From assembly GCA_934631025.1 (NCBI GenBank), contig CAKTXR010000002.1, positions 124,001 to 188,000 on the forward strand: 64,000 bases of DNA, written 5' to 3'. Below are positions 37,519-45,670 of the stretch, piece by piece. Both the position numbers and the translations under genes were made by a program. Within the stretch, counting starts at the first letter, position 1, and every line of letters begins with the position of its first letter. The stretch is from an uncultured Clostridia bacterium. GTDB lineage: Bacteria > Bacillota > Clostridia > Christensenellales > Aristaeellaceae. Under the pieces are notes generated by a model. That model searched no databases, was not told the DNA's origin, and saw only the letters and a list, made by a program, of their open reading frames with translations.

Positions 37519-38625
37519 ATGAAACGCGTAAAAACAGCGGTCGTCGGCCTTAATCGCGGCCGAATCCTGGCCGGACATATCCTGAACTTTGCGCACAGTC
37601 TCGAGCTGGTCGCGGTCTGCGACATTGACAGGCCGAAGGCGGAGACATTCGCGCGGGAGAACAATGTGCCCGCCGTCTATGATTCGCTCGACGAGCTGCT
37701 CAAGACGGACGTCGAGGCGGTCATACTCGCCACGCCGATCCCCGAGCACGCCGATCAGGTCGTCGCGGCGCTGGGCGCGGGCAAGCACGTCCTCTCCGAG
37801 GTCACCTGCGCAACGACGATGGAGGACTGCCTGCGGATCGCTCAGGCCGTGAAAACGGCGAAGGGCAAATACATGATGGAGGAGAACTACTGCTACTACC
37901 GCCCGCTGACGATCGTTCAGAATATGATCAAGGCGGGCCTGCTGGGCGATATTTACTATGGCGAGAGCGACTATCTGATGGACTTTCAGCTCCGGCCGGG
38001 CTTTCCGGAGGGCTTGCAGCCGTGGCGGCGCGAGGTCTATTTCGGCCGGCAGGGGCATCCATACATCACGCACACGCTGGGGCCGCTCTGCTTTACGATG
38101 GGCTCCGACATCAAGACCGTGACCTGCATGTCGGCCGGCCACAGCACGCCGCTGACTGCCGACAACACCTGCGTGCTGATGCTTCAGACGCGGGACGGCG
38201 GCATGATTCGCCTGCGCAACAGCTTTGTTTCCAGCCGCCCCGACCTGTACACCTACTACAGCGTGCAGGGCACGAAGGGCTGCTATCAGGGGCCGCAGGG
38301 GCCGGCGGACTTTCACAAGATCCACATCCGCGGGCTTTGCCGCCCGAACGAATGGCGAAATGTGTACGATTTCCGCGGCTTCCTGCCCAAGGAGTGGGAC
38401 ATATTCCCGGAGGGCTATTTCGATGACAGCCGCGACAACGGCACCGAGAAGTACGACAGCGGCGCGCCGCTGCTGCTGGAGGCGTTCGCCAACTGCATCC
38501 TGAAGGATACCGAACCGCCCGTCAGCGCGGCGCGCGCGCTCAACTGGACGGCCGCCGGTCTGCTCTCTGAAGCGTCGGTTCTGGGCGGCGGCATACCGGT
38601 CGAGGTGCCGGATTTCGCGTTGTAG
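37519..38625 (+). CDS. Gfo/Idh/MocA-family oxidoreductase 1
   Basis: 368 residues. N-terminal Rossmann domain (TAVVGLNRGRILAG, then CDIDRPKA for the cofactor ribose) and a C-terminal sugar-binding domain. The usual EKP motif (catalytic Lys) is replaced by SEVTCAT (about 94-100), a feature shared with some non-redox or glycosidase members such as GH109. A His in GHPYITHT (about 185-192) is a likely active-site residue. The next gene encodes a protein of identical length with extensive similarity. GGGAGGG lies upstream. Confidence 0.9.
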   Translation: MKRVKTAVVGLNRGRILAGHILNFAHSLELVAVCDIDRPKAETFARENNVPAVYDSLDELLKTDVEAVILATPIPEHADQVVAALGAGKHVLSEVTCATTMEDCLRIAQAVKTAKGKYMMEENYCYYRPLTIVQNMIKAGLLGDIYYGESDYLMDFQLRPGFPEGLQPWRREVYFGRQGHPYITHTLGPLCFTMGSDIKTVTCMSAGHSTPLTADNTCVLMLQTRDGGMIRLRNSFVSSRPDLYTYYSVQGTKGCYQGPQGPADFHKIHIRGLCRPNEWRNVYDFRGFLPKEWDIFPEGYFDDSRDNGTEKYDSGAPLLLEAFANCILKDTEPPVSAARALNWTAAGLLSEASVLGGGIPVEVPDFAL

Positions 38626-38651
38626 GGCGGTCTATGAAAGGAAGGATGAGC

Positions 38652-39758
38652 ATGAATAAGCTGCGCATAGGCGTCGTCGGGCTTCGGCGGGGCATGGCAC
38701 ACTGCGCAAACGCGGCCGCTTCCGAGATGGTCGAGTTGGTCGCCGTCTGCGATATTGATAAAGAGCGGGCCGACAAAGTCGCCGGACAGTACGGCGTAAA
38801 GGCCTATTACGATCACCGCGCGCTTTGCGCCGACGAAAACATCGACGCGGTCGTCATGGCTACGCCGATCGACGTACACGCCGACACGGTCGTCGACGCG
38901 CTGAATGCCGGAAAGCACGTCATGAGCGAGGTCATCGTCGCGACGAGCATAGGCGATATTCGCCGGATCGGCGAGGCGATCCGAAGGAGCGGCAGGACCT
39001 ACATGATGGCGGAGAACTACTGCTATATCCGGCCGCTTCTGATCGTCGAGGAAATGATCCGGCGCGGAATGTTCGGCGAGGTTTACTATGCCGAGAGCGA
39101 CTATCTCAAGGATTTTCAGGAGTATCATCCGCTCTTCCCGAACATCGGCGGCTGGCGGCAGAAAACGTATTTCGGCCGGCGCGGACATCCCTATATCACG
39201 CACACCATCGGGCCGCTGCTGCACATCATGGACGAGAAGGTGACGAGCGTCTCCTGCATGGCCTCAGGCCGCGCGTTCGATATGCCGGCCGACAGCACCT
39301 GCGCGCTGATGCTGAAAACGGAGAAAAATCATCTGATCCGCCTGCGCGCCAGCTTTGTCTCGCCGCGCCCGGACAACGTGACCTATTACAGCTTTCAGGG
39401 CACGGAGGGCTGCTATCAGGCGCCGCAGGGGCCGACCGACTTCCACAAGGTCTATGTCAGGGGGCTTTGCAGGCCGGGCGAGTGGAAAAACGTCTATGAG
39501 TTTAAGGATCTCGTCTCCGACGAATGGAAGCGTTACTGGAACGCAGATGATTACGCCGCCGACTCGCTCGATAACGACACCTACGCGCTCTATGACAGCG
39601 GCGCGCTGATGATGCTCGAACGCTTTGCCGATTGCGTCCTGACCGGAAAACCCGCGCCGGTGTCGTTCGAGGACGCGGCCAACTGGACGGCGGCCGGACT
39701 GCTCTCCGCCGATTCGGTCAATCTCGGCTCGATTCCGGTCGAAGTGCCGCGGTTCTGA
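38652..39758 (+). CDS. Gfo/Idh/MocA-family oxidoreductase 2 (tandem paralogue)
   Basis: 368 residues, probably from duplication of the preceding gene: shared blocks include AENYCY-RP, GE-YY-ESDYL-DFQ, YFGR-GHPYITHT, GTEGCYQAPQGP-DFHK and a matching C-terminus (NWTAAGLLS, GSIPVEVPRF). The Rossmann start is IGVVGLRRGMAH, the cofactor loop CDIDKERA, and the EKP position reads SEVIVAT. The start at 38652 has GGAAGG six bases upstream; two earlier in-frame ATGs (38634, 38646) are poorly placed. It ends the AraC-linked operon. Confidence 0.9.
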   Translation: MNKLRIGVVGLRRGMAHCANAAASEMVELVAVCDIDKERADKVAGQYGVKAYYDHRALCADENIDAVVMATPIDVHADTVVDALNAGKHVMSEVIVATSIGDIRRIGEAIRRSGRTYMMAENYCYIRPLLIVEEMIRRGMFGEVYYAESDYLKDFQEYHPLFPNIGGWRQKTYFGRRGHPYITHTIGPLLHIMDEKVTSVSCMASGRAFDMPADSTCALMLKTEKNHLIRLRASFVSPRPDNVTYYSFQGTEGCYQAPQGPTDFHKVYVRGLCRPGEWKNVYEFKDLVSDEWKRYWNADDYAADSLDNDTYALYDSGALMMLERFADCVLTGKPAPVSFEDAANWTAAGLLSADSVNLGSIPVEVPRF

Positions 39759-39781
39759 CGACTGCACCGGGTAAAAAAGTC

Positions 39782-39822
39782 AAAAAAACATCGCCCCGCC
39801 CGACATGAAGCCGGACGGGGCG
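39782..39822 (-). terminator. Terminator of uxaC
   Basis: CGCCCCG/CGGGGCG plus CCG/CGG with one mismatch (39792-39822), followed on the minus strand by seven Ts (complement of 39782-39788). Confidence 0.88.
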
Positions 39823-39832
39823 AAAAGCGTAA

Positions 39833-41248
39833 TTATTCGATCGGAATGCCGAAGTAATCGCGGGCGTTGTTGAAGCTGATGCCCTGCACCAGCTCGCCCA
39901 GCGCTTCCATATCGGCGGGATACTCGCCGTTCTCCACCCAGGCGCCGATCACGTCGCACATGATGCGGCGGAAGTATTCGTGGCGCGGATAGCTCACGAA
40001 GGAGCGGCTGTCGGTCAGCATACCGACGAAGCGGCCGAGCAGACCCATGTTGGCCAGCGTTTTCATCTGATCGACCATGCCGTCGCGCTGATCGTTGAAC
40101 CACCAGCCGCTGCCCATCTGGATCTTGCCGGGCACGCCGCCCTGGAAGTTGCCCAGCATGGACGCGATGACGTTGTTGTCGCGGCCGTTGAGCGAGTAGA
40201 GAATGGTCTTGCCCAGCCCGCCGGACATCTCGATCTTGTTGAGCAGCGCGGACAGGTTCTCGGCCACCAGACCGTCGCCCACGGAGTCATAGCCGGTGTC
40301 GGGGCCGTACTTTCTGACGGCCAGCGTGTTGTTGTTGCGGATGGCGTTCATGTGCATCTGCATCGCCCAGCCGCGCTCGGCGTACATGCGGCCCAGCCGC
40401 ACCAGAGCGGCGGTCTTGAACGCGCTCTCCTCCTCGTGCGTGCAGGGCGTGCCGGAGGCGGCCTTTTTGAACATCGCGTCCAGCTCGGCGGCGGTCGCGT
40501 CGCCCGCGGGCACATAGTCCATGCCGTGGTCGCTGATGCGCGCGCCGATGGCGTGGAAGAAGTCCAGCCGCTTCTCGAGCGCGGCCATGAGATCCTCAAA
40601 GGAGGCGATGGGCATGCCGGCGGCCTCGGAGAGCTTTTCGATATACGCGCCGTAGCCGGCCCTGGAGACGTTCAGCGCCGCGTCGGGGCGGAAGGAGGGC
40701 AGCACCTTGACCTTAAAGGTCGGATCCTTGGCCAGCGCGATGTGATCGTGCAGGTCGGAGGAGGGATCGTCGGTGGTGCAGATGACCTTGACATTGAACT
40801 TTTCGATCAGGCGGCGGCAGCGGAACTCGTCGGTGGCGAGCATGGCGTTGGCGCGGTCCCAGATCGACCTGGCGGTCTTTTCATTCAGCACGTCGTAGAT
40901 ACCGAACACGCGCTGAAGCTCCAGATGCGTCCAGTGATAGAGCGGGTTGCCGATGGCGTATTTCAGCATGGAGGCGTAGGCGTAGAACTTGTCCCAGTCC
41001 GAGCCGCTGCCCTTGTCGCCGTACAGAAGCGACTCGTCCGCGCCGTTGGCCAGCATGGCGCGCCACTTGTAGTGATCGCCGCCCAGCATCAGATGGCTGA
41101 TGTTGCGATAGTTGATGTTGTCGACGATTTCATTTACCTGCAGATGGCAGTGATAGTCATAGATGGGCATATTTTCAGCATAATCGTGGAACAGCGTGCG
41201 CGCGGTTTCAGTGCTGAGCAGAAAATCCTTGTCCATAAACGGTTTCAT
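39833..41248 (-). CDS. uxaC: Glucuronate isomerase (uronate isomerase)
   Basis: 471 residues. Amidohydrolase-type barrel with IYDYHCHLQVNEI (His-x-His metal ligands near residues 32-34), TTDDPSSDLHDH, QMHMNAIRNNN and the C-terminal LTDSRSFVSYPRHEYFRRI, all diagnostic of UxaC. It converts D-glucuronate to fructuronate, or galacturonate to tagaturonate. AAGGAGG lies eight bases before the start. It follows the SGNH gene by 39 bases, so the two share a transcript. Other hexuronate genes (uxuA, uxaB, kdgK) are not in the window. Confidence 0.95.
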   Translation of the reverse strand: MKPFMDKDFLLSTETARTLFHDYAENMPIYDYHCHLQVNEIVDNINYRNISHLMLGGDHYKWRAMLANGADESLLYGDKGSGSDWDKFYAYASMLKYAIGNPLYHWTHLELQRVFGIYDVLNEKTARSIWDRANAMLATDEFRCRRLIEKFNVKVICTTDDPSSDLHDHIALAKDPTFKVKVLPSFRPDAALNVSRAGYGAYIEKLSEAAGMPIASFEDLMAALEKRLDFFHAIGARISDHGMDYVPAGDATAAELDAMFKKAASGTPCTHEEESAFKTAALVRLGRMYAERGWAMQMHMNAIRNNNTLAVRKYGPDTGYDSVGDGLVAENLSALLNKIEMSGGLGKTILYSLNGRDNNVIASMLGNFQGGVPGKIQMGSGWWFNDQRDGMVDQMKTLANMGLLGRFVGMLTDSRSFVSYPRHEYFRRIMCDVIGAWVENGEYPADMEALGELVQGISFNNARDYFGIPIE

Positions 41249-41287
41249 GGGGCAGTCCTCCTTTTTGACGGTCGATGAGATGATCGA

Positions 41288-42364
41288 TTATTTATACAAC
41301 ACGGGCCGCAGCACGGCTTCAACCACGTCGGCCATGCGCAGAAAGCCCAGGCTGGTCGGATGGCAGCCGTCCACGGTGCAAAGCTCGCGGTCGTGGTTGC
41401 CGAAGAACGATTCGCCGTTGATGAACCACACGTTTTTGTCGCCCTTTTCGAGCGCGTGGGCGTAGGTGCGCGCGATGACGTTGCGGCGCAGCGCGTTTTT
41501 TTCACGGTCGGAATCGAAATCGGGCTTGCTCATCATGACGATGGGCAGATCGGGATGCGCCTCGCGCACGATATTGAAGAACCTCTCGTGCGTTTTTTCG
41601 AGATGCTCGAGGGTGGGCGCGTTGTGGTCGTAGTCCAGCACGAAGGCGCTCATGTCCAGCGAGGCGATGTAACGCGCCATGTTTTCCTCGCCGCGGCCGC
41701 TGCCGGAGAAGCCGAGGTTGATCTGCGCGGCGTCCAGTCGGCGGCACAGAAGCGTCGTATAGCACGAGCCGACCTTGGCGGCGCAGCCCCCCTGCGTGAT
41801 GGAGGAGCCGTAGAACACGATGGGCTTTTCGATGCGCGGCGTGCGCCCCTTCTCGACGCACGCGTTCGGCGGGAAGCCCAGCATCAGCTCGTCCAGCCCG
41901 TTGTAGAGCGGGAAATACAGCACATAGTGGCGCAGTCCGCCCGGCAGCGGCGTAAAGGCGCTCTGATTGAGCGCGCAGCCGCAGCTGCCCGTGTCCATCG
42001 CGGGGATGAAATTTTTGATCTGGACGACGCCCTCGTCGCTCTCCTCAAACAGTTCGAGACCGCTCTGTCCGCAGGCGGTGAAATGCGGCATATTGCCCTT
42101 GTCCTTCAGCGACCAGATGACGGCCAGCCCCCGCGCGTCGGTGGAAAAGCGCACGCACGCGCCGGCCAGATGCCACGCCAGCACCTTCACGCCGTCGTTG
42201 CACTCCTTCAGGAAATCGAGCGGCAGGCGGCAGTAGCTGCCCTGATCGTTGGGCGCAAGGCCGTAGAGCTGCATCGGCTCCTGACGGGGATCGAAGAAGC
42301 GGTAGTCGCGCGGAATATCCGCGTTGATCTTGAAATGATGGTCGATATCCTCGATGCGTTTCAT
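41288..42364 (-). CDS. SGNH/GDSL-family esterase with N-terminal beta domain
   Basis: 358 residues, no signal peptide. An N-terminal beta domain (about 1-175) is followed by the hydrolase: VFYGSSITQGG (serine, about 190), FSGSGRGE (block II), DYDHNAPT (block III) and DGCHPTSLGF (Asp and His, about 335). It probably deacylates sugars. Its coupling to uxaC suggests an acetylated uronate-containing glycan, as inference. AAAGGA lies upstream of the start. Confidence 0.82.
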   Translation of the reverse strand: MKRIEDIDHHFKINADIPRDYRFFDPRQEPMQLYGLAPNDQGSYCRLPLDFLKECNDGVKVLAWHLAGACVRFSTDARGLAVIWSLKDKGNMPHFTACGQSGLELFEESDEGVVQIKNFIPAMDTGSCGCALNQSAFTPLPGGLRHYVLYFPLYNGLDELMLGFPPNACVEKGRTPRIEKPIVFYGSSITQGGCAAKVGSCYTTLLCRRLDAAQINLGFSGSGRGEENMARYIASLDMSAFVLDYDHNAPTLEHLEKTHERFFNIVREAHPDLPIVMMSKPDFDSDREKNALRRNVIARTYAHALEKGDKNVWFINGESFFGNHDRELCTVDGCHPTSLGFLRMADVVEAVLRPVLYK

Positions 42365-42438
42365 GGCGATTGTCCTTTCGTATGAAATTCAAAAGGCATT
42401 TCCGAATCATTGCGGGGCGGCAGTCCGTCCGCCTGATT

Positions 42439-42466
42439 ATTATAGCACAGTCCGCGCCGTTTGCAA
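42439..42466 (-). promoter_or_regulatory. Sigma-A promoter of the SGNH-uxaC operon
   Basis: Minus strand: TTGCAA (42461-42466), 16 bases, perfect TATAAT (42439-42444) preceded by TGC (extended -10). It lies just past the GH38 gene, so the pair can be expressed separately from it. Confidence 0.8.
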
Positions 42467-42471
42467 AGACG

Positions 42472-45400
42472 TTATTCCTTCGTCAGCGCCGAAAACTCCT
42501 CGCTCAGCGGCCCGAAGCGCCCCGCGCTGTCCACGGCGCGCACGCGGTAGTAATAGCGCGTGTTCTTCTTCAGTCCCCTGTCGATATAGCGCGATACGCA
42601 GTACGCCTCCTGCTCGACGCGCGCCAGCGGCGGCGTGTTTTCCGCGTCGAAGCCGCTTACCTCGCTCCTGTAGATCAGATCGTAGGCGTGATCCTTTTCC
42701 GCGCAGCGCCCCCAGAGGATGTAGAGCATGCCGTCCTCCTCGCCGCGGATGGCGCGCGGGCGGTCGATCAGGCCGGTGTACGTCGCGCCCACGGGCACGC
42801 TTGCCGCGCCGCGTCCGGAAAAGTCGGGGATGGGGCGAGTTTTGATCGCCCTGTCCGCCAGCAGCCTGAGCGTGGTGAACCCGGTCAGTGCGTCGGATTC
42901 GGGCCTGTCCCGTTCGTCGGCGGTCTGGCTCTGCGCTGAAATGGCCTTTCCGCACAGCGTGAGCGCGGGCCGCTTTCCCTCGCCGGACAGACGCGCGATG
43001 AGTCCGCGGCCGTCCTCGGCGCGCTTGAGCGTTATCAGCCGTGCGGGCGCGTCGCTCGAGAGGAAGGAGTAAGCCGCCGCGCCGGTTCCGTCGCCGCTTT
43101 CAACGGTGCGCGCGACGACGGGGTTGAGGAAGCGCTCGGCCATGTCGGCAAGCCGTGCCGCCTTGTGATCGCCCGCATAGGATGTGATCGCATAGCGGAA
43201 GCGGAAGTTCAGCGCGCTGCCGCCCGAGGTGTGCATCTGCAGCCAGTCGTTGGCCAGATAGACGTACATCTGCGAGCCGTCTCCGCACGCGCCGAAATCG
43301 GTCTTGTCCGGATGGATGTGGTCGAATTCGATCAGCTCGCTGTCGGCCTGTATGAGCGCCGCGCCGAAATCGCCGTTCTCGGCGCACGCCCACTCGTGAG
43401 AAGCCATGTACACGTCGGTGCCGTGGCCGGTCACGTCGCGGCCATATTCCGCCTCGCAGCCGTTGAGACGGCAGACGCGCCGCGCGTTTTCCACGGCGAA
43501 GGGGAAGGCGCAGTAGGCGTAGCGGCGATAGCGGTCGGCATTGAATAGATCGCGGACGTGATCAAGCCGCATATCCAGCTCGACGCGCTTTTCGTGCTCA
43601 GGCAGCGTGACGATCAGCTCGATCGCCGCGCCGGAGACCGGCTCGTCCATGCGCGCGGTCACGATCGCGGCGTGCTTTTCGCGGCGCAGCGTGAAGGCGG
43701 CTTTGCCGGGCGTGACGAACGACGCGTGATTGTCGCGCGTGTAGACGAATTCGGCGGCGCGGAAGGGCGCGTGTTCGTCGATCAGCTCGCGGCAGAGCGA
43801 CTTGTCATAGATCGAGTCGATCGCGCCGTTTGCCGTGAAGCTCACGCGGTAATAGGCGTTTTCGATGACCGGCGGCTGCGCGCACTGTTTCTCGGGCGCG
43901 CTCTCAGCCGGTTCGGGCGTGACGATTTTATAGCCCATCGGCGGGATGTTCTCGATCAGCGTATCGCCGACCCGTTCCGTGCGCGTTTGCAGCGTGGGAT
44001 TGAAGCAGAACAGCGCGTCTTTGGGCGCGTTTGCTTTCTTACAGAGCGCGGCCATGGCGGTATCGATCTCCGTCTCGGCGGTATCGAGCGCCTTGTCGAT
44101 CCAGTCGCGGTGCTGCATCCACGTCTCGTAGACGCGCCGCCCCTGATAGCCGCTGGTGCCGTAGGAATGCTCGTCGTTGAAAAGCAGCGCGTCCCAGGCG
44201 CGATTGAAGGTCTCGGCGGGGTAGAAGTAATCCTCGTCGGTCAGCGCGGCGAGACTCGCCAGCTTCTCGGCGGTGGGCAGCAGGCGGTCGGCCTCGAATT
44301 TGCGCGCGAGCAGTTCGGGTGCGGACACGGGATGCTGATACCAGCCGCCGGTTATGTCGCCCGAGAGCACGGGAATCGCGTCGCCGAACTTTTCGCGGAT
44401 GCGCTCGAGCGGCCGGTCGGGATCGCCCAGCGCCCGGAACTGCGGCCACGCCCAGCGCGCGTTCCACATCGCCATGAGGTTGGTCAGCTCGAGCGACGGC
44501 TCCTGATCGTCGAAATAGCAGGGCGAAATCCATTCGTCGAAGGGATACTTCTCCTCGATCAGCGGGAGACTCCGCGCCGTGTCCTGCTCCATCATGGTAA
44601 GCGTCTGCGCGTTTGCATGAGTGTTGTCGGGAATGCCGAAGCTCGAGCAGTGTCCGTACATTCCGCCGCAGAACACGAGCAGCCGGCTCTTTTCGTTCGC
44701 GCCCTGCCAGAAGAACACCGTGGGCAGCGCGCCGTCCAGACGCATATCGATGCGCGAACCGCCGCCGCCCGCCATGCAGTTCCAGATAAAGCCGGGCACG
44801 GTCGTGTCGCAGCGCCAGACGGTCGAGGGCAGCGGGTTCCACTGATTGGGCGCGAAGAGTATGTTCTTAAAGCCCGCGTCATAGAACGGCTCCACCATGC
44901 CCCAGCTCAGGCCGTTGTTGTCGATCATGGTCATGGTCTCGCTCTTCACGCCCCACTGATTAAGCAGCGCGCGGCGGCCGTAGGTTGCGCGGGCCGTTTC
45001 CTCCAGACCGAACACCTGCGTGTGGTTGCCCGCAATGCCGCCGCACAGGCCGATTTTTCCGGGCTTTATGTAGTTTTCAACGAGCGCGCGCGCCTTCTCC
45101 GCGCCCCGATCGGCGGGATAGTTGTTAAAAAACCACGTCCCCTCGATGGTGTAGCGGTACCGGTCGTTTTCGGCGCGGTCTGCGGTCCGGTCGCACAGCG
45201 CGGCGGCCTGATCGAGGAAACGCTCGCTGTTCTGCCGCTGAATATACTGCGAATTGTGCAGCCCGATGTCGGTGTGCGAGGAAATCATGATGTGGATCGT
45301 CCAGCGGCGCGGCGCTTTCCACAGGCAGGCAAAGCGCGCCGTTTCGCCGCCGAATGTAAGAATCCAGACGGCCTGAACGTCGCTTTCGGGCGCGCCGAGC

Positions 45401-45591
45401 AGCACGGACGCATGGCATTCGCCGCCGGGCAGCGGCACGTCGCATTTTTCGGCGAGCGGCCGTCCGCTTTCGTCGGCTACGGAGAGGGACGCGTGGCCGC
45501 AGGCGCCGCTCTTCACAAACAGCTCGATGCGCTGGCGGCCCTGATGATCGATCATCGATACGGGAACGACGCGGAAATCGGTCAGACTCAT
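42472..45591 (-). CDS. GH38-like alpha-mannosidase with C-terminal Fn3-like domain, cytosolic
   Basis: 1039 residues, no signal peptide. A short beta domain (1-95) precedes the GH38 catalytic part: SSHTDIGLH (zinc ligands His106 and Asp108) and MIDNNGLSWG (likely nucleophile Asp224). A beta-rich GH38 C-terminal region covers about 560-850. The last ~100 residues contain YYYRVRAVDSAGRFGPLS, a fibronectin type III-like strand pattern. GH38 enzymes cleave alpha-mannosides with retention; the SSHTDIGLH variant is divergent from the usual HSHxDPGW, so the substrate may differ. AAGGAGG lies ten bases upstream. It is 79 bases downstream of dnaE on the same strand, with no clear promoter between. Confidence 0.8.
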   Translation of the reverse strand: MSLTDFRVVPVSMIDHQGRQRIELFVKSGACGHASLSVADESGRPLAEKCDVPLPGGECHASVLLGAPESDVQAVWILTFGGETARFACLWKAPRRWTIHIMISSHTDIGLHNSQYIQRQNSERFLDQAAALCDRTADRAENDRYRYTIEGTWFFNNYPADRGAEKARALVENYIKPGKIGLCGGIAGNHTQVFGLEETARATYGRRALLNQWGVKSETMTMIDNNGLSWGMVEPFYDAGFKNILFAPNQWNPLPSTVWRCDTTVPGFIWNCMAGGGGSRIDMRLDGALPTVFFWQGANEKSRLLVFCGGMYGHCSSFGIPDNTHANAQTLTMMEQDTARSLPLIEEKYPFDEWISPCYFDDQEPSLELTNLMAMWNARWAWPQFRALGDPDRPLERIREKFGDAIPVLSGDITGGWYQHPVSAPELLARKFEADRLLPTAEKLASLAALTDEDYFYPAETFNRAWDALLFNDEHSYGTSGYQGRRVYETWMQHRDWIDKALDTAETEIDTAMAALCKKANAPKDALFCFNPTLQTRTERVGDTLIENIPPMGYKIVTPEPAESAPEKQCAQPPVIENAYYRVSFTANGAIDSIYDKSLCRELIDEHAPFRAAEFVYTRDNHASFVTPGKAAFTLRREKHAAIVTARMDEPVSGAAIELIVTLPEHEKRVELDMRLDHVRDLFNADRYRRYAYCAFPFAVENARRVCRLNGCEAEYGRDVTGHGTDVYMASHEWACAENGDFGAALIQADSELIEFDHIHPDKTDFGACGDGSQMYVYLANDWLQMHTSGGSALNFRFRYAITSYAGDHKAARLADMAERFLNPVVARTVESGDGTGAAAYSFLSSDAPARLITLKRAEDGRGLIARLSGEGKRPALTLCGKAISAQSQTADERDRPESDALTGFTTLRLLADRAIKTRPIPDFSGRGAASVPVGATYTGLIDRPRAIRGEEDGMLYILWGRCAEKDHAYDLIYRSEVSGFDAENTPPLARVEQEAYCVSRYIDRGLKKNTRYYYRVRAVDSAGRFGPLSEEFSALTKE

Positions 45592-45670
45592 GGCGGATGT
45601 TCCTCCTTAATGACAATTCATTGAAAGCGTCTGCGCGGGGCGGCGCATAATCTCGCGCTTCGAGCTGCGG

